From: an uncultured Coriobacteriia bacterium
Lineage (GTDB): Bacteria; Actinomycetota; Coriobacteriia; Coriobacteriales; QAMH01
Length of the DNA stretch: 64,000 nucleotides
NCBI GenBank assembly: GCA_959608885.1
Contig: CAUHSG010000010.1
Coordinates: 3,933 to 67,932, forward strand
Reading direction: 5' to 3'
The position numbers and the translations under genes were made by a program. The notes beneath the pieces were generated by a model, which ran no database searches, was not told the DNA's origin, and worked only from the letters and a program-made list of their open reading frames with translations. Of this stretch, positions 58,292 through 64,000 are shown one piece after another; position 1 is the first letter of the stretch, and each line of letters begins with the position of its first letter.

Positions 58292-61003
58292 CTAGTCGGT
58301 GGTGTCGATCTCGTCTTCCTCGATGTCATCCTCGACGTCGGCAGGGACCTCGGTCTTCATCTGGCCGGATATCTCCTCGGTCAGAAGCTCGGTCTGTCCC
58401 TCGATGATCTCCTTCTTCTTTTTCTTGCCGGCGGCAACACGCGCCACGGCAACGACTCGGTCATCGGCAGAGACATTCATGACCTTGACGCCCTGGGTCG
58501 CACGTGAGAGCAGGGCGATGTCGCTCGCCTTCACGCGAATCACGACACCTTCCTCGGACACAATCATCATCTCGTGCTTCTCGTTGATGATCTTCATGGC
58601 GGCGATCATGCCCTTTTTCTCGGTCATCTTGATCGTCGACATGCCGCCACCGCCACGATGGTGCTCGGTGTACTCGGTAACCTTGGTGCGCTTGCCGTAA
58701 CCACGCTCGGTGATGACGAACAGGTCGCTGTCATCGGGCGCGATCTCCATGCCGAGCACGCGATCGCCGCCCGCGACGTCGATGCGGATGCCGTGGACAC
58801 CCGTCGTGTCGCGGCCCATCGGACGTGCCTCGGCCTCGTCGAATCGGATGGCCTTGCCGGCGCTGCTCACCATCATGACCTTCATGCCGGGAGCCACACG
58901 ACGCACGGCGATGAGTTCGTCGGCATCGCGCAGATTGATGGCGATGAGGCCGTTGGATCGCACGTTCTTGTACGCGTCGAACGCCGTCTTCTTGACCATG
59001 CCATGCGCAGTCGCGAACAGCAGGTACTCGTCAGCCGGAAAATCGCGCGTGTTGATGACGGTCGCAACCTTCTCGTCGTCCTCGATGGGAAGCAGGTTGA
59101 CCACGGGCGTGCCCTTGGCCTGGCGGCTGCCGAGCGGAATCTGGTGCACCTTCTGGCGATAGACCTTGCCCTTGTTCGTGAAGAAGAGCATGTAATCATG
59201 CGTCGAGGCAATGAAGAGCTGCTCGACAAAGTCGTTTTCCTTGAGCTTCACGCCGCTCATGCCCTTACCGCCGCGCTTCTGCTGGCGGTACGTGGCCACG
59301 GGCAGGCGCTTGATGTAGCCGCTGCGCGTGATCGTGACGACCATGTCCTCGTCGGCAATGAGATCCTCGATGTCAAGGTCACGCGCCTCGTCGGCGATCT
59401 CGGTACGGCGCTTGTCAGCGTAACGGCGCTTGATCTCGAGCATCTCGTCGCGGATGATCTCCTTGACGAGGTTCTCATCGTCCAGGACACGCTTGTAGTA
59501 GGCAATCTTCTCGCGCAACTCGGCGAGCTCGGTCTCGATCTTCTCGCGCTCGAGGCCGGTCAGGCGGCGCAGGCGCATCTCGAGGATGTGGTTGGACTGG
59601 ACCTCGGAAAGCCCGAAGCGCTCGATGAGTCGCGCACGCGCCTCCGCATCGTCGCGCGAGGAGCGGATGATGGAAATGACCTCGTCGATATTGTCGAGGG
59701 CGATGACGAGACCCTCGAGGATGTGAGCGCGTTCCTCGGCCTTGCGCAGCTCGTAGCGCGTGCGGCGCTGGATGACGTCGACCTGGTGGTCGATGTAGTT
59801 GTAGAGCATGTCCTTGAGGCCCAGGACGTGCGGCACGCCGTTGACCAGCGCAAGGTTGTTGATGCCGAAACCCGTCTGCAGCTGTGTGTGCTTGTAGAGC
59901 TTGTTGAGCACGACCTGCGGCTCCTCGCCGCGCTTGAGGTCGATGACGATGCGCATGCCCTTGCGGTCGGACTCGTCGTTGAGGCCGGAGATCTCGGTGA
60001 CTGTCTTCTGCTTGACCAGGTCGGCAATCTTCTCGATGAGCTTTGCCTTGTTGACCTGATATGGAATCTCGGTCACGACGATGCGGTTGCGGCCAGACGT
60101 GCTCTTTTCCACGTGCGCCTTGGCGCGAATGGTGATGGAGCCGCGACCGGTCTCGTAGGCCTCGCGGATGCCGCTGCGACCCATGATGGTCGCACCGGTC
60201 GGGAAGTCCGGGCCGGGAATGATCTGCAGCAACTCGTCGAGCGAGATGTCCGGGTTCTCCATGATGGCAATTGTCGCGTCGATGGCCTCGGCGAGGTTGT
60301 GCGGCGGAATGTTCGTCGCCATGCCGACGGCGATGCCGGCAGAGCCGTTGACGAGCAGATTGGGGAAGCGCGCGGGCAGTACCTTGGGCTCCTGCATCGA
60401 CTCGTCGTAGTTGGGCTGCCAGTCGACGGTCTCCTTCTCGAGGTCGGCGAGCAGCTCCATGGCCGGCTTGTTGAGGCGGGCCTCGGTGTAACGCATAGCG
60501 GCAGCCGAGTCGCCGTCGATGGAACCGAAGTTGCCGTGGCCGTCGATGAGCGGGACGCGCATGGAGAAGTCCTGCGCGAGACGCACGAGCGTGTCGTAGA
60601 TGGCGGCGTCGCCGTGCGGGTGATACTTACCCATGCAATCGCCGACGGGACGCGCCGACTTGACATGCGGCTTGTTCGGCGTGATGCCGCTCTCGCTCAT
60701 CGCGTAGAGAATGCGGCGATGGACGGGTTTGAGGCCGTCGCGCACGTCAGGCAGCGCGCGAGCCACGATGACGGACATCGAGTACTCGAGGAACGAGGTG
60801 CGCATCTCGCGCGCGAAGTCGGTCTCGGAGACCTTGCCGACGTTGATGTCGAGCGTGCCGATGCCATGGTTGATCTTGGCCTCGAGACTCTCCTCCTGCT
60901 CGCCTTCGTCGCCTTCCTCAATCACGGTCGCCTCGACCTCGGTGAATTCGTCGTCACCCATGAGGGATTCCTGGTTATCGTTGTTGAAGGTATCGTCTGC
61001 CAT
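58292..61003 (-). CDS. gyrA: DNA gyrase subunit A
   Basis: GyrA cuts and rejoins DNA during ATP-driven negative supercoiling. The 903-residue protein has an acidic ~55-residue N-terminal extension, then the breakage-reunion domain (SYSMSVIVARALPDVRDGLKPVHRR in the form LEYSMSVIVARALPDVRDGL). The quinolone region is GKYHPHGDAAIYDTLVRLAQ (residues about 125-144), with alanine at 133, the position of E. coli Ser83, and Asp137 kept. The catalytic tyrosine is Tyr172 in AMRYTEARL. The C-terminal domain has six beta-pinwheel blades and the GyrA-box is visible as QKRGGKG. An acidic tail ends it. It starts 13 bp after the gyrB stop. Confidence 0.97.
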   Translation of the reverse strand: MADDTFNNDNQESLMGDDEFTEVEATVIEEGDEGEQEESLEAKINHGIGTLDINVGKVSETDFAREMRTSFLEYSMSVIVARALPDVRDGLKPVHRRILYAMSESGITPNKPHVKSARPVGDCMGKYHPHGDAAIYDTLVRLAQDFSMRVPLIDGHGNFGSIDGDSAAAMRYTEARLNKPAMELLADLEKETVDWQPNYDESMQEPKVLPARFPNLLVNGSAGIAVGMATNIPPHNLAEAIDATIAIMENPDISLDELLQIIPGPDFPTGATIMGRSGIREAYETGRGSITIRAKAHVEKSTSGRNRIVVTEIPYQVNKAKLIEKIADLVKQKTVTEISGLNDESDRKGMRIVIDLKRGEEPQVVLNKLYKHTQLQTGFGINNLALVNGVPHVLGLKDMLYNYIDHQVDVIQRRTRYELRKAEERAHILEGLVIALDNIDEVISIIRSSRDDAEARARLIERFGLSEVQSNHILEMRLRRLTGLEREKIETELAELREKIAYYKRVLDDENLVKEIIRDEMLEIKRRYADKRRTEIADEARDLDIEDLIADEDMVVTITRSGYIKRLPVATYRQQKRGGKGMSGVKLKENDFVEQLFIASTHDYMLFFTNKGKVYRQKVHQIPLGSRQAKGTPVVNLLPIEDDEKVATVINTRDFPADEYLLFATAHGMVKKTAFDAYKNVRSNGLIAINLRDADELIAVRRVAPGMKVMMVSSAGKAIRFDEAEARPMGRDTTGVHGIRIDVAGGDRVLGMEIAPDDSDLFVITERGYGKRTKVTEYTEHHRGGGGMSTIKMTEKKGMIAAMKIINEKHEMMIVSEEGVVIRVKASDIALLSRATQGVKVMNVSADDRVVAVARVAAGKKKKKEIIEGQTELLTEEISGQMKTEVPADVEDDIEEDEIDTTD

Positions 61004-61016
61004 TGTTCATCCCTCC

Positions 61017-62954
61017 TTAGATGTCGAGGAAGCGCTCGTCGATGTCAGCCGCATGCTCGGTGATGAAGTTGCGGCGGCATTCGACGTCGTTTCCCATGAG
61101 TTCATTGACGACACGGTCGACCTCGGTCATGTCGGAAATCTCGACCTGGCGCAGCGTGCGGCGCTCGGGATCCATCGTGGTCTCCCAGAGCTGTTCGGGG
61201 TCCATCTCACCCAGACCCTTGTATCGCTGTACGTCGTATTTCTCGGGGTTATCGAGGTTGTTCATGCATTCCTTGAGTGCCTCGTCGTTGTAGAGGTACT
61301 GGATGACCTTGCCCGTGCGCGAGTTCTTCTTCTTGAGGCCGTAGAGCGGCGGGCATGCGATGTAGATGTAGCCGCGCTTGATGAGCTCGGGCATGAAGCG
61401 GAAGAAGAAGGTGAGCAGCAGAATGGCGATGTGCGCGCCATCGACGTCGGCATCGGTCATGATGATGATGCGGTGGTAGCGCGCCTTGTCGGCGTCGAAG
61501 CCCTCGCCGTATCCCGTGCCGATGGCCGTGATGAGCGAGTTGATGGTGTCCGAGGACAGCGCACGATGCTCCTGCACGCGCTCGACGTTGAGGATCTTGC
61601 CGCGCAGGGGCAGAATGGCCTGGTAGCTGCGCTCGCGCGCTTGCTTGGCCGAGCCGCCTGCGGAGTCGCCCTCGACGATGTAGAGCTCAGTGAGTGCTGG
61701 GTCGCGCACGGAACAATCGGCGAGCTTGCCGGGAAGGCCGGCACCTTCGAGTGCGCCCTTGCGACGCGTGAGGTCGCGAGCCTTGCGGGCGGCGGCGCGC
61801 GCCTTGCCAGCCTGGATGGCCTTTTGCACGATCATCTTCGCGGGTTTAGGGTTTTCGTCGAGATATTCAGCAAGGCCCTTATTGACGGCGCCGATGACGA
61901 GACCACGGACCTCGGGATTGCCAAGCTTGGCCTTCGTCTGGCCCTCGAACTGCGGTTCGTGCAGGCGCACGGAGATGACGGCGGAGAGACCCTCGCGGCA
62001 GTCCTCGCCGGAAAGATTCTCGTCCTTCTCCTTGAGGAGGTTCTTCTTGCGCGCATATTCGTTGATGGTCTTTGTCAGCGCGGTGCGGAAGCCCTCCAGA
62101 TGCGTGCCACCGTCAGTCGTGTCGATGTTGTTGGCGAACGAGCGGACGTTCTCGGAGTACGTTTCGGTCCATTGCATCGAGATTTCGACCTCACCGGCCT
62201 CACTTTCGGCCTCGAAGTACACGGGTTTCTCGTTGATGATGGACTTGCCCTCGTTCATATACCCGACGAAGTCGATGATGCCGCCCTTGTACTGGAAGAC
62301 CTCGGTTTGGGGCTCCTCACCACGATCATCGCAGAAGACAATCTTAAGTCCCTTGTTGAGGAAAGCCGTCTGGCGAAAGTGAATGCGCAGCGTCTCGTAA
62401 TCGAACTCGACGGTCTGGAAGATCTCCGAATCAGGCCAGAAGGTGATGATTGTGCCGGTCTTCTCGGTCTTGCCAACCTCGGTGATCTTCTGGACGGTCT
62501 TACCACGCGAAAACTCCATCTCCCAGATGGCGCCGTCGCGCTTGACCTGTGCGACAACCTTGGAAGACAGGGCGTTGACGACGGAAACACCGACGCCGTG
62601 CAGACCACCGGACACCTTATAGCCGCTGCCACCGAATTTGCCGCCGGCGTTGAGGATGGTGAGGACGACCTCGAGGGTCGACATGTTCTTGCGCTTGGGA
62701 TGTTCCTCGACGGGAATGCCGCGACCGTCGTCGACGACGGTGCACGAACCATCCTTGTTGAGAGTCACGTCAATCTGGTTGCAAAAGCCTGCAAGCGCCT
62801 CGTCGACGGAATTATCAACGACCTCGTAGACGAGGTGGTGCAGACCCTTTGGGCCCGTCGAACCGATATACATGCCAGGGCGCTTGCGGACATGTTCCAA
62901 ACCTTCGAGGATTTGGATGTCTTGTGCGCCATAGCTACTTTCCTGCTCAGCCAT
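61017..62954 (-). CDS. gyrB: DNA gyrase subunit B
   Basis: The 645-residue ATPase subunit shows the GHKL fold (VYEVVDNSVDEALAGFC, DDGRGIPVE, GGKFGGSGYKVSGGLHGVGVSVVNALS), the transducer domain and the Toprim domain (EGDSAGGSAKQARERSYQAILPLRGKILNVE, MTDADVDGAHI). The C-terminal PQRYKGLGEMDPEQLWETTM pattern is seen as VQRYKGLGEMDPEQLWETTMDP. The ATG at 62954 is chosen for AGGAG spacing; ATG at 62957 immediately before it is possible. It is co-transcribed with gyrA. Confidence 0.97.
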   Translation of the reverse strand: MAEQESSYGAQDIQILEGLEHVRKRPGMYIGSTGPKGLHHLVYEVVDNSVDEALAGFCNQIDVTLNKDGSCTVVDDGRGIPVEEHPKRKNMSTLEVVLTILNAGGKFGGSGYKVSGGLHGVGVSVVNALSSKVVAQVKRDGAIWEMEFSRGKTVQKITEVGKTEKTGTIITFWPDSEIFQTVEFDYETLRIHFRQTAFLNKGLKIVFCDDRGEEPQTEVFQYKGGIIDFVGYMNEGKSIINEKPVYFEAESEAGEVEISMQWTETYSENVRSFANNIDTTDGGTHLEGFRTALTKTINEYARKKNLLKEKDENLSGEDCREGLSAVISVRLHEPQFEGQTKAKLGNPEVRGLVIGAVNKGLAEYLDENPKPAKMIVQKAIQAGKARAAARKARDLTRRKGALEGAGLPGKLADCSVRDPALTELYIVEGDSAGGSAKQARERSYQAILPLRGKILNVERVQEHRALSSDTINSLITAIGTGYGEGFDADKARYHRIIIMTDADVDGAHIAILLLTFFFRFMPELIKRGYIYIACPPLYGLKKKNSRTGKVIQYLYNDEALKECMNNLDNPEKYDVQRYKGLGEMDPEQLWETTMDPERRTLRQVEISDMTEVDRVVNELMGNDVECRRNFITEHAADIDERFLDI

Positions 62955-63170
62955 CATTCTCCTAACACTCAGGAAGCGCACCATACGGTACGCTTCCGCC
63001 ATTGCATCAAATGCTCGGGTTATTCTAGTTCATTTATCGGGGTGTTTTGCCTTAAAACCCAATATTTTGTGATTTAAGGCGTTTTTCGTCCTATGTGTGG
63101 GGGTAACCACCAAAACCGGCATTTCGTGTCTTACGAGGGCTTAAATCGCCTTATTGTGAGAAATGAGACA

Positions 63171-63194
63171 AGAGGACAGGTCATTTGTCTCATT
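63171..63194. repeat. Repeat family 2 copy upstream of gyrB
   Basis: GAGACAAGA / TTTGTCTCA arms around GGACAGGTCA; same core as the copies in comF. Confidence 0.7.
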
Positions 63195-63219
63195 AGCAAC
63201 AGGTGCCATTCGATAATGA

Positions 63220-63302
63220 GACAAAGGCCGCCGGGGCACATTTGTGTGTTATTTTTAAAATTGTCTCCAACCAATAAAAATGTGCCCCGGCGGCCTTTGT
63301 CT
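63220..63302. repeat. REPIN (inverted REP pair) after the DciA-like gene
   Basis: GACAAAGGCCGCCGGGGCAC plus ATTT (from 63220) is repeated as its exact reverse complement ending at 63301, about 24 bp each, separated by about 35 bp AT-rich spacer. It is the longest perfect inverted pair in the window and probably terminates the upstream gene. Confidence 0.88.
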
Positions 63303-63313
63303 TGGTTCAGGCA

Positions 63314-63874
63314 CTAGGCGCCTATTTTCTCGATGCCCTTTTGCCACTCGAGATTTGCTTTAGCTGCAGCATAGGCAGTGTCACGCAGCTGATCGTTCTC
63401 AATATGCGCAACGGCTTCCTCAAGATTCGCGAGCTCATCGTCATCGAGTGCAACAGGCTGAGCCTTGCGATAATTCTCGTCCTCAGCCTCGAGAAGCTGA
63501 AGAGTCGTGAGACGGCGCTCACGGGCGACGTATTGTTCCTTGGAGACCTTGAAGGTGAGCTTCTCTACTTGCTCGGCCTTGCGCGCGACATTCGCATCGA
63601 TATCCTTGTTGAGTTCGATGTTGAGGTTGAGTCGCAGTAGCTCGGACTGCATATTGAGCTCGGTCGCCCAAATCGAGTTATCTACGTAGATGATGACTTC
63701 ACTTGCGGCAGTGTTGGGAACGATGAAGACGGCGGTGACATGCTCTGCGATGCGCTTGTCGACGGAGAGGTTCCAGGCGCGTTTTACGCGCGCCGTCGCG
63801 GAGAGATCCGGATTATTGCGCTGAAGGGAGCTCACCACTCCCTGTATTTCGGCTCCGATGTCATAACCCGTCAT
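63314..63874 (-). CDS. DUF721/DciA-like protein
   Basis: The 186-residue protein begins MTGYDIGAEIQGVVSSLQRNNPDLSATARVKRAWNLSVDKRIAEHVTAVFI, followed by VIIYVDNSIWATELNMQSELLRLNLN. This is the DUF721/DciA pattern (W at the start of the core helix and VxVxNSxWxxELxxxxxxL). DciA loads the replicative helicase DnaB in most bacteria. A charged, helical C-terminal extension (about 110-186) follows that is not part of the core domain. The place between recF and gyrB is standard for actinobacterial DUF721 genes and supports the call. Confidence 0.82.
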   Translation of the reverse strand: MTGYDIGAEIQGVVSSLQRNNPDLSATARVKRAWNLSVDKRIAEHVTAVFIVPNTAASEVIIYVDNSIWATELNMQSELLRLNLNIELNKDIDANVARKAEQVEKLTFKVSKEQYVARERRLTTLQLLEAEDENYRKAQPVALDDDELANLEEAVAHIENDQLRDTAYAAAKANLEWQKGIEKIGA

Positions 63875-63947
63875 CACACACCCCCGTACCACGTTGATTA
63901 TCCGTTTAGGTGCTGTGCTTACTATACCGCATCGAGGGCGGAGCCGG

Positions 63948-64000
63948 ACCAGACAAAAGCCGCCGGGGGGGGACAGGATGTGTTAAATAAACCCCCCCCC
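63948..64000. repeat. Truncated REP followed by G8 and C9 tracts at the window edge
   Basis: ACCAGACAAAAGCCGCC begins a reverse-core REP, but the core runs into G8 (63965-63972). Nineteen bases later a C9 run ends the window. The two runs are complementary. Confidence 0.6.

Larger units (their letters stand above)
63003..63313. other. Intergenic region between gyrB and the DciA-like gene
   Basis: This 311-bp gap has no gene. It holds AT-rich sequence with related GCCTTAAA/TTTAAGGC blocks (63049-63080 and near 63150), a family-2 hairpin and a REPIN. TAGAAT on the minus strand near 63025 may be the gyrB -10. Confidence 0.6.

Overview
The window is GC-rich, single-chromosome bacterial DNA. The gene order at the right-hand end (DUF721/DciA-like, gyrB, gyrA, tRNA-Ile-GAT, tRNA-Ala-TGC) is the arrangement found just downstream of dnaA-dnaN-recF in Actinomycetota. 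Together with the protein repertoire (PSP1/RicT-like protein, zinc-ribbon-rich type IA topoisomerase, NhaC antiporters, FeoB with an associated Cys-rich peptide, very large InlB/MucBP-type surface proteins), this suggests a gut-associated member of the Coriobacteriia, probably Eggerthellales. That assignment is inference from content; no 16S gene is present.

Layout. 1-9.5 kb: end of a cupin protein, an acyl-CoA synthetase, ilvBN, a TauE/SafE transporter, a coiled-coil cell-wall protein, serC, a long-form hibernation factor and an amino-acid-binding lipoprotein. 9.8-21.5 kb: a compact minus-strand run topA-tmk-holB-PSP1-pncB-degV-dehydrogenase-rlmKL with overlaps or gaps under 50 bp. 21.5-30 kb: comF, a REP-associated tyrosine transposase (RAYT), an NhaC antiporter, mtnA, tatA/B-tatC-hypA-hypB and ahcY. 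30-34.2 kb: an iron module (FeoB-associated peptide, DtxR-type repressor, feoB, feoA) with four matching palindromic operator candidates. 34.3-40.2 kb: a decayed adenylation-domain fragment, a second NhaC antiporter, a HerA-like ATPase, a secreted nuclease, a BrnT/BrnA toxin-antitoxin pair and a membrane protein. 40.3-57.8 kb: an accessory surface island. 57.8-64 kb: tRNAs, gyrA, gyrB and the DciA-like gene.

Two systems stand out. First, the surface island holds three giant surface proteins (S1, S2, S3) and one miniature relative, all with a closely related N-terminal export segment and C-terminal membrane anchor. Each giant gene is divergently paired with a regulator (R1, R2, R3) built from an AlbA_2/Schlafen-like domain, a HATPase_c_4-like domain and a C-terminal winged helix. 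R1 and R2 carry a poly-C tract immediately before the winged helix. R2 has 10 C and is intact. R1 has 11 C and is frameshifted, and removing one C restores the whole protein. This looks like phase-variable control of surface antigens. S1 and S2 share a conserved promoter region and R1 and R2 are each followed by a copy of the same small-RNA-like element; S3/R3 lack the C-tract, the shared promoter and the element.

Second, about 20 copies of a palindromic repeat with CCAGACAAAA/TTTTGTCTGG arms and an asymmetric GC core are scattered through the window. Three pairs are arranged as inverted REPINs, and the RAYT gene is bounded by the same inverted ends. Copies have been absorbed in frame into rlmKL and tmk. 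A second hairpin family (GAGACA...TGTCTC) varies its core by compensatory changes and sits inside comF and the nuclease signal-peptide region. Many copies lie directly at stop codons.
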